Of a stretch of 64,000 nucleotides of DNA, positions 15,673 to 24,483 are shown in pieces (within the stretch, counting starts at the first letter, position 1; every line of letters begins with the position of its first letter). The translations under genes and the position numbers were made by a program. Below the pieces are notes generated by a model, which searched no databases, had not been told where the DNA came from, and saw only the letters and a program-made list of their open reading frames with translations. The stretch is from DASXKD01 sp963806145 (GTDB lineage Bacteria > Actinomycetota > Actinomycetes > Streptosporangiales > Streptosporangiaceae). Where the stretch lies: the NCBI GenBank assembly GCA_963806145.1, contig CAWDXD010000022.1, forward strand, positions 48,938 to 112,937, in the 5' to 3' direction.

Positions 15673-18516
15673 TTAATCGGCTGCATCCGCGATCTCGGAT
15701 AGGGCGGCACGGATCTCGGCGACCTTGGCATCGTCCCCCAGGTCCTCGTTCAGGCGCAGGGCCTCGGCCAGAAAGCCGCGGGCCAGCCTGAGGTCACCGG
15801 CATCTCGCTGGGCGTTGCCGAGGCGCCGCAAGGTAGCAGCCTGACCGGCGCGGTCTTCGATGCTGAGCCGGATTGCCAGCGAATCCTGGAGGCACGCGAT
15901 GGCCTCATCCACCTGGTGCATACCGAGGTAAGTGTCACCGAGGTCGCTGAGCGAGTCGGCTTCGGAGTCCAGGTCGCCAAGATCACGGAAGATGGCCAGC
16001 GCCCGCTGGAAATGCGCCACCGCATCACCGAACTGCCCCAATTCCCGGTAGGCACAGCCCACCGTGCCCAGAGCCAGCCCCTCCACATAGCGGTTGCCGA
16101 TCTCCTGCTGAATGGCCACCGAGCGCTGCGCCGCCTCCAGCGCCTCGGCATACCGCCCCAGGTCGAACCACGCGTTGGCCACGTTGTACTCGACCCGCGC
16201 CTGCCCCCGCAGGTCCCCGACCGCGCGATAAAGCTCCAGCGCCTGCTCCAGGAACTCAACACACTCCGGCCGGTGCTGGACCCCGTAGGCCATGCCGAGG
16301 TTGTTGAGCATCCACGCCTGCGCACCCCGGTCCCCGATCGCACGGGCGCTGTCCAGTCCGGTCTGATGGGCAGCCACCCAGTCGCCCCAGTGGCTGCGCC
16401 GGTAGTAGAAGCTCATCGCGGCGGCCGGCAGCTTCCAGGCGATCTCGTGCAGGCCAGAGGCTGCGGCCAGACGGGTGGCGGCCATCAGCCCGGCCCGCTC
16501 CATCTCGCACCAGGCGATGGCCTCTTCCAAGGTGGTGAAGTGCAGCGGGCGGACCGCGCCATCCGGAGGCTCCAGCGGCACCCGCGTGTGCTGCGGGGAG
16601 ATGACCGCGGCGGCCGCCTCGGCGGTGTGCAAGTACCAGGTCAGCAACCGGGTGACCGCATCATCGCGGTGCTGTTCGGTCTCCTGGGTGCGGGCCCGGT
16701 CGGCCGCATAGACGCGGAGCAGGTCGTGGAAGCCGTACCGGTCCGGCTCCGGCGACTCAAGCAGGTGCGCGTCCACGAGCGCATCCAGAGCGTCGCCGGT
16801 GGCGACCTCGGACTCACCCAGCAAGGCTGACGCGGCGGGCAGCCGGATCCATGGGCCCGTCCACAGGCCCAGCAGGCGGAACGCCCCAGCCGGACCTGCT
16901 CCATCCGCCGCCTCGCGGCGCAGGCTGGCGAAACTGACCTCGAACGAGGCGCGCACTGCCAGGTTGCCCACCCGCAGTTCATCCAGCCTGCGCCGCTCGT
17001 CGGCGAGCCGGTCCGCAAGGGTACGCACGCTCCAGGCACTGCGGGTGGCAAGCCGGGCGCCGGCGATCCTGATCGCCAGCGGCAAACCCACACAGGCGGC
17101 AAGCACCTCATCGGCGGCGGCCGGCTCGGCAGCGACGCGCTTCGCGCCGACCACCCTGGTGAACAGCTCCCGGCCTTCGTCCGGGGACAGCACTTCGAGG
17201 TCGAGCGCCGCACTGCCCACCAGTTCCGGTAGCCAGTTGCGGGTGGTCACCAGCACCGCGCACGATGCGCTACCCGGCAGCAACGGGATGACCTGCGCGG
17301 CGTCGCGGGCATCGTCGAGCACGATCAGCACCTGCTTGCCTGCCAGCCTGGTGCGGAAATGCGCGGCTCGTTCCTCCTCGCCGAGCGGAATCCGGTGGCC
17401 GTCCATGCCGAGGTCCCGCAAGAATCTGCCCAGCACTTCGGCCGGATCGGCGGGCTGGGTGGCACCGAGCAGGTTGGCGTACAGCTGCCCATCGGGGAAC
17501 TGGCTGGCCAGCAGGTGTGCCGCATGCACGGCGAGCGCGCTCTTGCCGAGCCCACCCGAGCCCACCACGAGCACCACGCGCACCGCTCCGGGGCTGTCCT
17601 CACCACCCGCCCCGGTCAGCAGCTCGCGAAGCTGGTCGACCTGCTCGGACCGGCCGGTGAAGTCGGGAATGTCGGCCGGGAGCTGGGCAGGCACCGGGGC
17701 GGGCGCGAGCACCGGCCCGCGATCCGCCGGGGCCAGCGGAATACCGGGCTGGTCGTCGTCGGCGTTCAGTATCTGGTGGTACAGCTGGCGGAGTTCGGCG
17801 CCCGGGTCCACGCCAAGCTCATCAGCGATCCTGTTCCTGGCCTGCTCGTAGACCTCCAGCGCCTCGGCCTGGCGCCCGGCCCCGTACAGCGCGCGGATGA
17901 GCAGGGCCCAGAGCTTCTCTTGCAGCGGGTTATCGGCGAGCAGCCTGCGCACCACGGGCACCACTTCGGCGGGCCGGCCGCACGCCAGGCTTGCCTCGGC
18001 GCGCAGCTCCAGCGCCTCGATCCGGGACTCTTCCAGCCGGTCCGCTTCCGCCGCCACCAGCGGCGTCGCGGGCACATCGGCCAGCGCGCGGCCCCGCCAC
18101 AGCCCGACCGCCTCGTCCAGCAGCTCCACGGCCCGATCCGGGGCGCCAGATGCCAGCGCCTGCCGGCCCTCACCGACCAGGGCGGCGAACCGGTCCGCGT
18201 CCAGCTCGCCAGGGCCGGGCACCACCTGGTAACCGGGCGCCCGGGTGACAAGCACCAGGCCCTCAGCATCCCCGATCAGCCGGCGCAGGTGGTGCACGTA
18301 GACGCTGACCAGGTTGGCCGCCCGGGCCGGTGGCTTGTCCGGCCAGACCTGGTCGATGAGCGCATCGGTGGAGACCACCTCGCCGGGGCGCAGCAGCAGC
18401 GTGGCCAGGACCGACCGCTGCTTGCCCGCGCCGATCTTGGCCCAGTCCTGGCCGGTCCACACCTCGACCGGCCCAAGGATGCGGAACAGAGCCGCCGCCC
18501 CGGATGGCTCAATCAC
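15673..18516 (-). CDS. afsR: AfsR/SARP-family transcriptional activator (BTAD, NB-ARC, TPR)
   Basis: 947 residues. Residues 10-95: OmpR-type winged helix of SARP regulators (FRILGPVEVW, KQRSVLATLLLRPGEVVST, LIDQVWPDKPPARAANLVSV). Residues 98-245: bacterial transcriptional activation domain with DADRFAALVGEGRQAL and ADELGVDPGAELRQLYHQIL. Residues 285-560: NB-ARC with Walker A VGSGGLGKSALAV (318-330), LIVLDDARDAAQV and GLPLAIRIAGARLATR. Residues 690-935: TPR array (ALELYRAVGDLRGQ, AVAHFQRALAIFRDLGD, LAIRLSIEDRAGQ). In Streptomyces, AfsR is phosphorylated by AfsK-type kinases and switches on afsS. Here the small repeat gene is 130 bp downstream, supporting the same circuit. The 355-bp upstream region should carry its promoter. 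Confidence 0.9.
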   Translation of the reverse strand: MIEPSGAAALFRILGPVEVWTGQDWAKIGAGKQRSVLATLLLRPGEVVSTDALIDQVWPDKPPARAANLVSVYVHHLRRLIGDAEGLVLVTRAPGYQVVPGPGELDADRFAALVGEGRQALASGAPDRAVELLDEAVGLWRGRALADVPATPLVAAEADRLEESRIEALELRAEASLACGRPAEVVPVVRRLLADNPLQEKLWALLIRALYGAGRQAEALEVYEQARNRIADELGVDPGAELRQLYHQILNADDDQPGIPLAPADRGPVLAPAPVPAQLPADIPDFTGRSEQVDQLRELLTGAGGEDSPGAVRVVLVVGSGGLGKSALAVHAAHLLASQFPDGQLYANLLGATQPADPAEVLGRFLRDLGMDGHRIPLGEEERAAHFRTRLAGKQVLIVLDDARDAAQVIPLLPGSASCAVLVTTRNWLPELVGSAALDLEVLSPDEGRELFTRVVGAKRVAAEPAAADEVLAACVGLPLAIRIAGARLATRSAWSVRTLADRLADERRRLDELRVGNLAVRASFEVSFASLRREAADGAGPAGAFRLLGLWTGPWIRLPAASALLGESEVATGDALDALVDAHLLESPEPDRYGFHDLLRVYAADRARTQETEQHRDDAVTRLLTWYLHTAEAAAAVISPQHTRVPLEPPDGAVRPLHFTTLEEAIAWCEMERAGLMAATRLAAASGLHEIAWKLPAAAMSFYYRRSHWGDWVAAHQTGLDSARAIGDRGAQAWMLNNLGMAYGVQHRPECVEFLEQALELYRAVGDLRGQARVEYNVANAWFDLGRYAEALEAAQRSVAIQQEIGNRYVEGLALGTVGCAYRELGQFGDAVAHFQRALAIFRDLGDLDSEADSLSDLGDTYLGMHQVDEAIACLQDSLAIRLSIEDRAGQAATLRRLGNAQRDAGDLRLARGFLAEALRLNEDLGDDAKVAEIRAALSEIADAAD

Positions 18517-18729
18517 GGCTTAATCGTCGCGCAAACGTGTGCTGCCATGCTCGTTTTCAACCACGGTGTGAGCAATGAGCCGGATGAGAACTGGAATAGC
18601 AGCGGATCTCCGCGGGGGCGGGATCCGGAGCGAACCGTGACCCGGCGGCCGGGCGGCCGCACGGTCACGGGACGGTTCTCGTCCGGCCTGCGAAACGGCC
18701 CGAGCCGCGCGAGGCGGCTCCATGGAGCC

Positions 18730-18774
18730 GGTGACCGCTGCCCCCGCGCTTGCCGGGGCGGGGCAGCGGTCACC
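18730..18774. terminator. Hairpin, 14-bp stem
   Basis: GGTGACCGCTGCCC at 18730-18743 pairs exactly with GGGCAGCGGTCACC at 18761-18774 around a GC-rich loop. It lies 98 bp past the stop of the propeller gene and upstream of afsR. A factor-independent terminator without a T-run, or a transcription insulator. Confidence 0.6.
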
Positions 18775-18821
18775 GCCAAGGCGTCCATCCTTTCGGGATC
18801 AGGCCTAGTGGCCCGAAGGCC

Positions 18822-18855
18822 GCCGCCGGCGGAAAGCCAGCCCTCCGCCGGCGGC
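18822..18855. terminator. Hairpin, 12-bp stem, just after propeller gene stop
   Basis: GCCGCCGGCGGA at 18822-18833 pairs exactly with TCCGCCGGCGGC at 18844-18855, with a 10-base loop. It lies 17 bp beyond the stop of the minus-strand propeller gene, the right place for its terminator. Confidence 0.7.
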
Positions 18856-18871
18856 TCAGGCCTGTCTTCGA

Positions 18872-20233
18872 TCAGGAGTAGGGCAGGAAGCAGATCCCGG
18901 CGTGCCCGGAGACACCACCGCAGGTGGCCGAGCCCTGGAGGTTGTCGCTGGCGATCCACAGTCCCTTGCCGGTGAGCAGCATGTCGTCGGCGCCGAGCCC
19001 GCGTGCCCGCGAGTACAGCCCGGCGGTGTTACCGGAGTTCTCCAGCAGCGTCCCACCGGAGGCCCCCGGAGTGAAGCCGCCCATGCCCGGCGCGTTGACC
19101 GAGCCGGTGCCCGGGTGGTTACACCCGCTGGCGTTGTCGGCCCAGCGCTCGGCGCCGCCTGCGTACACGGCACTCGAGTCCGCCGCCACCGAGTACAGCG
19201 AGTCACAGCCGGTGTAGTTGATCCAGTCGGGGCTCAGGCCCCCCGACTGGGTCGCCGGGAAGGCCGCGACCACCGAGCACAGCCCGGTGAGCGGGAACGT
19301 GTGGTCCCAGTTGTGCGGGTTCTTGCCGGTGTCGGCGATGTAGACCTCCGAACCGTCCGGCGACCAGGCCGCTGACTGGATGTAGAAGGGCCGGTTGATG
19401 GCGCAGAACTGGCTGAACTGTGCCGAGTTCCAGGCCCTCACCGTGCCCTGGCTGGCGCCGAGGCCCAGCATGAAGATCTGCTGGCGGGCCACGCCGCCCA
19501 CCGAGGTGAAGTCACCCTCCACCAGGACGCTGTTCCCGTTCGGGGACAACTGCTGGTTGTAGACCTCGGTGTTGTTGGTCTTCACGCCCGGGTAGACGTA
19601 GTGCCCGGACACGGCCAGGCTCAGGTAGCCGTCGTCCTTGCCGGTGGCCGGGTTCAGGCTGGCGTAGTAGGGGTCGGTGCTGCTGCCGTTGATCCCCTTG
19701 AAGAAGCCGCCGGTCAGCAGGTGGCCCTTGGCCGCCAGGATGCTCTCGACCTGGCCGCTCGAGTTGGACTTGAACGCGGCGACGACCGCGCCGGTGGTGG
19801 CATTGATCTCGGCGATGTTCTTGACCGCGGTGCTGCCCACCATGGTGAACTTCCCGCCGATGTAGGCGTCGGTGCAGCTGCCGTTGAACGCGATCGTGTT
19901 GACGGTGCCGTTGACGTTCGGGTTCCACGCCGTGACCGTGAACGGGGCCGTGTCGCTGAAGCTGAACACGTTGTTCCTGGTGAAGGTGGTGGCCCCCTGG
20001 CTGATCTGAGTGAAGGTCCCCACCGCGTACATGGTGCCGCCGCAGTCCACCAGCTGGCGGATCTGCTCCGTGGTGCCGGTGGTGGCCAGCTGAGGTGTTC
20101 CCGCCGCGGGGGTCGCGGACACCGGGCCCGTGGCCGCCGCGGCCGGGGCCATCCCGGCCACTCCCACGGCGAGTACGGCCACCACGGCGGCTGCCCCGTG
20201 CCACGCTAGCCATCGCGGACGTTTGTGCATCAT
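18872..20233 (-). CDS. Secreted beta-propeller-like (delta-60 type repeat) protein, paralogue 1
   Basis: 453 residues, intact. Signal peptide about 1-34 (HGAAAVVAVLAVGVAGMAPA, AAA). The mature protein opens with PVSATPAAGTPQLATTGTTE and then blade-like repeats with the pattern 'visible GG/GxF-T x hydrophobic ... NIA.I...TG': MYAVGTFTQISQGATTF, AYIGGKFTMVGSTAVKNIAE, LLTGGFFKGINGSS, LVEGDFTSVGGVARQQIFML. The C-terminal third has conserved cysteines (GLCSVVAAF, YTGCDSLYSVAADSSAVYAG, SGCNH) and ends GVSGHAGICFLPYS. Closest relatives in the window are three plus-strand genes at 24707-28992. The function is not known; a surface scaffold or glycan-binding role is likely. Confidence 0.8.
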   Translation of the reverse strand: MMHKRPRWLAWHGAAAVVAVLAVGVAGMAPAAAATGPVSATPAAGTPQLATTGTTEQIRQLVDCGGTMYAVGTFTQISQGATTFTRNNVFSFSDTAPFTVTAWNPNVNGTVNTIAFNGSCTDAYIGGKFTMVGSTAVKNIAEINATTGAVVAAFKSNSSGQVESILAAKGHLLTGGFFKGINGSSTDPYYASLNPATGKDDGYLSLAVSGHYVYPGVKTNNTEVYNQQLSPNGNSVLVEGDFTSVGGVARQQIFMLGLGASQGTVRAWNSAQFSQFCAINRPFYIQSAAWSPDGSEVYIADTGKNPHNWDHTFPLTGLCSVVAAFPATQSGGLSPDWINYTGCDSLYSVAADSSAVYAGGAERWADNASGCNHPGTGSVNAPGMGGFTPGASGGTLLENSGNTAGLYSRARGLGADDMLLTGKGLWIASDNLQGSATCGGVSGHAGICFLPYS

Positions 20234-20460
20234 GCCCTCCCCATAAGGTGCTCCCTGACATGCCTCGCCCGCCCGTCGGCAGGGCTGTGCGGCGCAGGTA
20301 GGTTCCGGATCGCATGATCCCCCGCGGCCGCGGCATTAGGAGTATTAGCCGCGTATCACGTAAAAGTGCCCGTTATCGGAAAATTCGTGCATGATCGCGC
20401 GGTCGGCACCGCGAATCTGTGCGCTGGGCTGCCACCCGGTTGCGCTGGGCGGTCGGCTGG

Positions 20461-21438
20461 TCAGGTGCGGCCCTCGAACAGGCTGGTCACCGACCCGTCG
20501 CTGAAGACCTCCTGGATGGCCCGCGCGAGGAGCGGCGCGATCGAGAGCACGGTGAGCTTGTCGAACCGCTTCTCCGCCGGGATGGGCAGGGTGCTGGTGA
20601 CGATGACCTCGCTGATCCGGGAGTTCTTCAGCTCATCGACGGCGGCACCGGAGAGCACCCCGTGGGTGGCCGCGACGATCACCTGCGCGGCTCCCTGGGC
20701 GAACAGGGCCTCGGCCGCCTTGGTGATGGTCGAGCCGGTGTCGATCATGTCATCGACCACGATGCAGGTACGCCCGGCCACGTCGCCGACGACCTCGAGC
20801 ACCGCCACCCGGTGCGCGACGTCGGGATCCCTGCGCTTGTGGATGATGGCGAGCGGGCTGCCGAGCCGGTCGGTCCACCGCTCACAGACGCGGACCCGGC
20901 CCGCGTCCGGGGCGACGACCGTCACCTGCGAGATGTCCACCCGGCCCTCGATGTAAGAGGCCAGGATCGGCAGCGCGAACAGGTGATCCACCGGCCCGGC
21001 GAAGAAACCCTGGATCTGCGCGGTGTGCAGGTCCACCGCCATCAGCCGGTCCGCGCCCGCGGCGGCGAACAGGTCCGCCATCAGCCGGGCCGAGATCGGC
21101 TCGCGGCCGTGGCTCTTCTTGTCCTGCCTGGCGTAGCCGAAGAACGGCGTCACCACGGTGATCCGCTTGGCCGAGGCGCGCTTGAGCGCGTCGACCATGA
21201 TGAGCTGCTCCATGATCCAGCGGTTGATCGGCGCGGTGTGGCTCTGCAACACGAAGGCGTCGCAGCCGCGGACCGACTCCAGGAACCGGACGAAGATCTC
21301 ACCGTTGGCGAAATCCGACAGCCTGGTAGGGGTGGGCTCGATGCCGAGACAGCCGCCGATCTCCTGGCCCAGCTCGGGATGTGCCCGGCCGGAGAACAGC
21401 ATGAGTTTCTTCCTGGCCTTGACCGTGATGCCAGTCAC
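20461..21438 (-). CDS. prs: Ribose-phosphate pyrophosphokinase
   Basis: 325 residues from the GTG at 21436-21438, MTGITVKARKKLMLFSGRAH. It makes PRPP from ribose 5-phosphate and ATP. Motifs: RLSDFANGEIFVRFLESVRG, FGYARQDKKSHGREPISARL (ATP loop), DLHTAQIQGFF, and the PRPP-binding loop VVDDMIDTGSTITKAAEAL. The GTG overlaps the glmU TGA as GTGA, and the longer open frame upstream is the glmU region read in another frame. The glmU-prs-rplY order of Streptomyces is broken here by an 8-kb block. The protein looks fully functional. Confidence 0.95.
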   Translation of the reverse strand: MTGITVKARKKLMLFSGRAHPELGQEIGGCLGIEPTPTRLSDFANGEIFVRFLESVRGCDAFVLQSHTAPINRWIMEQLIMVDALKRASAKRITVVTPFFGYARQDKKSHGREPISARLMADLFAAAGADRLMAVDLHTAQIQGFFAGPVDHLFALPILASYIEGRVDISQVTVVAPDAGRVRVCERWTDRLGSPLAIIHKRRDPDVAHRVAVLEVVGDVAGRTCIVVDDMIDTGSTITKAAEALFAQGAAQVIVAATHGVLSGAAVDELKNSRISEVIVTSTLPIPAEKRFDKLTVLSIAPLLARAIQEVFSDGSVTSLFEGRT

Positions 21439-22535
21439 ACCTGTGCTTCCTTTCTCGCGGGCCTGCCCGCACCGCTCCGCGACCGCCCGGGCTGGCCGGC
21501 GGGCAGCCCGGTACCCGGTGCCAGGTAGGTGAAGGGATCCACGGTGACGCCAGCGCCGATGCTGGCGGACACGCCGACCACATGCGTGAGCGCGGCGCCC
21601 GTGCCGACGACGGTGTCCGTGAGCACGCAGCCCGGGCCGACATAGGCGCCCGTCTCGACCACCGTCGAGCCGGCGAGCTGGGTGCCCGGGCCGATCTCGA
21701 CATCGGGCTCGAGGATCACGCCCGCGTCGATGAGCGTGGTCAGCGGGTCGACGATCGTCACGCCCGCGCGCATCCACCGGTCCAGGATCCGCGCGTTAAG
21801 TATCCGGCGGGCGTGCGCGAGCTGGACGCGGTCGTTCACCCCGCGGACCTCGTCGCCGTCGGGGATGGTCACGGTGGCCACATGGTGACCCTCCGCACGC
21901 AGGATGGCGACCACATCGGTGAGGTATTCCTCGCCCTTGGCGTTGTCGGTCGGCAGCCGCTTCACCGCGTCAGCCAGCAGGCCCGATTCGAATGCGTAAA
22001 CGCCTGAGTTTATTTCCGTGACCGCCCGCTGCCCCGGAGTTGCGTCGGTTTCTTCGACGATCCCGGCAAAGGCGCCGCGGTCGTCTCGCAGAATCCGGCC
22101 ATACCCGGCAGGATCGGCCAACAAGGTCGTCAATGCGGTGGCGGCGGCATGCTCCGCGGCATGCTCGCGTACCAGCGCGGCAAGGGTGCTGCCGCGCAGT
22201 AGCGGGGTGTCGCCGTAAGTAACCACTACGGTGCCCCGGCCCAGGCCCACCGCCTCGGTCACGGTCCGGACGGCGTGCCCGGTGCCGCCCTGCCGGTCCT
22301 GGACGACCACGCGCACGTCCGGCGCATGCCGGGCCAGGTGGGCGGCGACCTGGCGGCGGCCATGGCCGACCACGACGATGAGCTCGGCCGGGCTGAGTTC
22401 GCCGGCAGCGGCCAGCACGTGATCGAGCATGCTCGCGCCGCAGATTGGGTGCAGCACCTTCGGGAGCTGGGATTTCATCCGCGTCCCCGCGCCCGCGGCA
22501 AGGATGACGACAGCGGCCGGACGGCTCAGAGTCAC
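21435..22535 (-). CDS. glmU: GlmU-like N-acetylglucosamine-1-phosphate uridylyltransferase, acetyltransferase domain truncated
   Basis: 366 residues; normal GlmU is about 450-490. The pyrophosphorylase domain is complete: VILAAGAGTRMKSQLPKVLH, DRQGGTGHAVRTV, VVVTYGDTPLLRG, ADPAGYGRILRDD, ITEINSG-type VTEINSGVYAFES, NAKGEEYLTDVVAILR. The beta-helix begins normally (LTTLIDAGVILEPDVEIGPG, GCVLTDTVVGTGAALTHVVG, TVDPFTYLAPGT) and then jumps to a Gly/Arg-rich tail GLPAGQPGRSRSGAGRPARK ending EAQV. Coils with the acetyl-CoA and catalytic His/Asn residues, about 115 residues, are missing in frame. As written it can uridylylate GlcNAc-1-P but not acetylate GlcN-1-P. It is translationally coupled to prs. 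Confidence 0.88.
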   Translation of the reverse strand: MTLSRPAAVVILAAGAGTRMKSQLPKVLHPICGASMLDHVLAAAGELSPAELIVVVGHGRRQVAAHLARHAPDVRVVVQDRQGGTGHAVRTVTEAVGLGRGTVVVTYGDTPLLRGSTLAALVREHAAEHAAATALTTLLADPAGYGRILRDDRGAFAGIVEETDATPGQRAVTEINSGVYAFESGLLADAVKRLPTDNAKGEEYLTDVVAILRAEGHHVATVTIPDGDEVRGVNDRVQLAHARRILNARILDRWMRAGVTIVDPLTTLIDAGVILEPDVEIGPGTQLAGSTVVETGAYVGPGCVLTDTVVGTGAALTHVVGVSASIGAGVTVDPFTYLAPGTGLPAGQPGRSRSGAGRPARKEAQV

Positions 22536-22804
22536 GTGGCGGTGCTCCTTGATTGGCTGCTGCGTGGCTGGCCGGCCCCGCCCCGGTCTCGGTTACCACC
22601 GGTCACGAGGCGCGGACGAGACCGTTCACATCCCGGACTCTCGCAGGATACCGTCCGGCCAAAACGGTGGGCGGCCGCACGCCCGCAGCATGACCGGCAT
22701 CACATTACCGTCCGTAGCCATGACGGAAGCCCGCGCCAGTGGCAGCGGGCCCGAATAATTAAGTAATCCTACCAAGAAACTAGGTTGTATATGATTCCCG
22801 CTAA

Positions 22805-22814
22805 GGCACGTGCC
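22805..22814. promoter_or_regulatory. CACGTG-centred palindrome, candidate operator
   Basis: GGCACGTGCC is self-complementary and is flanked on both sides by CTAA(G) words (CTAAGGCACG / TGCCCTAAG). It sits about 50 bp upstream of a TATAAT box and 210 bp before the sugar transferase start. A regulator site is plausible; no known binder can be named. Confidence 0.4.
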
Positions 22815-22863
22815 CTAAGCTTCTTAGTTCCGCCTAAGTTGTTCCAGAGTTTACCGGTTTCCG

Positions 22864-22869
22864 TATAAT
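22864..22869 (+). promoter_or_regulatory. Consensus -10 box (TATAAT)
   Basis: A perfect TATAAT within CCGTATAATTG, rare in such GC-rich DNA. A partial -35 such as TTCCAG lies 16 bp upstream. It faces the sugar transferase gene; the 5' leader would be about 135 bp. Confidence 0.45.
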
Positions 22870-23013
22870 TGAAACGCCTTCCCGCTAAGGTTGAGCACCA
22901 GATCGACAGACATGACCGGGGTGTCGGGGCCCTGCAGCGAAGTCACTCCGCTCCGGTCACGTGTCCGCGTGGGGATCTCCGGCGGCCCAGGGTCGGATTG
23001 GGAGGGCACGTAA

Positions 23014-24483
23014 GTGCGAGAGCGATTGGCGGTAAGCGCGCGCGCCCAGGTGGCAGTGCCGACCGCCGTGAGTGGCACGGCCGACGCAGGCGGCTGGGTC
23101 GGACGGTACCTGCGTAACGCGATGGTCCTCGACGCCGCCGTGGCACTCGCGGCCGGGCTGATCGCGCTGCGCGGGCGCTATGACAGTCATGATCACCTGC
23201 CAGCGGCGTACATCGTGCTGACCGTGAGCCTGCCGGTGATCTGGCTGGGCACGCTGGCGCTGGCGGGCGCCTACGAGCCCCGGTTCATCGGCGCGGGCGC
23301 CGACGAGTTCCGCCGGGTGATCAACGCGGGACTGGGGCTCACCTCGGCGATCGCCATCCTTTCCTACGCCACCAGGGCCGAGGTGTCGCGCAGCTATGTG
23401 CTGATCGCGATGCCGTGTGCCGTGGGCATCGACCTGGTCGCCAGGTATGCGCTGCGCAAGCGGCTGCACCGGCTGCGGGAGTCCGGCGCCTGCATGCGCC
23501 GTGCGGTGGCGGTAGGCCACCCGCAAGCCGTGGCTGACCTGGTCAACGAGCTGCGCAGAGAGCCTTATCACGGGCTCACCGTGATCGCCGCATGCCTGGC
23601 CGGTGCCGCGTTCCGGCCCGAGGAGATCGCCGGCGTGCCGGTGCTCGGCGGGCTCGGCGACGTGATTAGTGCGGTGCGCGGTTCCGACGCGGACACCGTG
23701 GCCGTGCTCGCCTGCCCCGAGCTCAAGCCTGTCCAGCTGCGGCAGCTTGCCTGGGAACTGGAGAAGACCGACACCGACCTGTGCCTGGCGCCGGCGCTGC
23801 TCGACGTCGCGGGGCCGCGCACCAGCGTCCGCGCGGCCGCCGGGCTGCCGCTGCTGTACGTGGACCATCCGGACCTGTCCGGTCACCGCCAGGTCATCAA
23901 GGGCCTGTTCGACAAGGTGGCAGCCGCCTCCGCGTTGCTGCTCCTCGCCCCGGTGATGCTGACGATCGCGCTGATGATCCGGCTGGAGGACGGCGGCCCG
24001 GCCCTGTTCAAGCAGGTGCGGGTGGGCAAGGACGGACGGCCGTTCCGGCTGTACAAGTTCCGCACCATGGTGCCCGAGGCCGAGCAGCAGAAGGCGGCAC
24101 TGCAACTGAACAACGAGGGGGCCGGCGTCCTGTTCAAGATCCGCGACGACCCGCGGATCACCAAGATCGGCGGCAGGCTCCGCCGCTGGTCCCTCGACGA
24201 GCTGCCCCAGCTAATCAACGTGCTGCTCGGGCAGATGTCACTGGTGGGACCGCGCCCCGCGCTGCCCGAAGAGGCCGCCAAGTACGGGGACTACGTGCGG
24301 CGCAGGCTGGCCGTGCGGCCCGGGCTGACCGGCCTGTGGCAGATCCAGGGCAGGTCCGACCTATCCTGGGACGAGGCGGTGCGGCTTGACCTGCGCTACG
24401 TGGAGAACTGGTCGCTTGCCTACGACCTGCTCATCCTGTGGAAAACCTGGCCGGCGGTGGCCCGCGGGCACGGTGCGTACTGA
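23014..24483 (+). CDS. Polyprenyl-phosphate sugar-1-phosphate transferase initiating exopolysaccharide (WbaP/CpsE type)
   Basis: 489 residues; GTG start 8 bp after GGGAGGG. Residues 30-150 contain four hydrophobic segments (AMVLDAAVALAAGLIAL, YIVLTVSLPVIWLGTLALAG), residues 160-290 a soluble Rossmann-like domain (AVAVGHPQAVADLVNELRRE), and the rest the catalytic domain: a membrane anchor ASALLLLAPVMLTIALMIRL, then FKQVRVGKDGRPFRLYKFRT, LRRWSLDELPQLINVLLGQM, SLVGPRPALPEE, RRLAVRPGLTGLWQIQGRSD. This family puts the first sugar phosphate on undecaprenyl phosphate. It opens the large polysaccharide locus and is likely its committed step. Confidence 0.92.
   Translation: MRERLAVSARAQVAVPTAVSGTADAGGWVGRYLRNAMVLDAAVALAAGLIALRGRYDSHDHLPAAYIVLTVSLPVIWLGTLALAGAYEPRFIGAGADEFRRVINAGLGLTSAIAILSYATRAEVSRSYVLIAMPCAVGIDLVARYALRKRLHRLRESGACMRRAVAVGHPQAVADLVNELRREPYHGLTVIAACLAGAAFRPEEIAGVPVLGGLGDVISAVRGSDADTVAVLACPELKPVQLRQLAWELEKTDTDLCLAPALLDVAGPRTSVRAAAGLPLLYVDHPDLSGHRQVIKGLFDKVAAASALLLLAPVMLTIALMIRLEDGGPALFKQVRVGKDGRPFRLYKFRTMVPEAEQQKAALQLNNEGAGVLFKIRDDPRITKIGGRLRRWSLDELPQLINVLLGQMSLVGPRPALPEEAAKYGDYVRRRLAVRPGLTGLWQIQGRSDLSWDEAVRLDLRYVENWSLAYDLLILWKTWPAVARGHGAY

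Larger units (their letters stand above)
18517..18871. other. Intergenic 355 bp with two hairpins; afsR promoter region
   Basis: Lies between the afsR start and the stop of the minus-strand propeller gene. The right part holds two strong inverted repeats, listed separately, that would end propeller-gene transcription. The left part (18517-18700) must contain the afsR promoter; I see no clear -10/-35 pair. Confidence 0.55.
22536..23013. other. Divergent intergenic region with AT-rich promoter segment
   Basis: A 478-bp region between glmU (minus) and the sugar transferase (plus). The segment 22750-22880 is strikingly AT-rich for this genome, with repeated CTAAG/CTTAG words. It contains a palindrome and a perfect TATAAT, both listed separately. 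It must hold promoters for both directions. The rest shows no gene. Confidence 0.6.

Noticed and set aside
17359..18975. A 538-codon plus-strand open frame
   Set aside because: Antisense to afsR; no motif.
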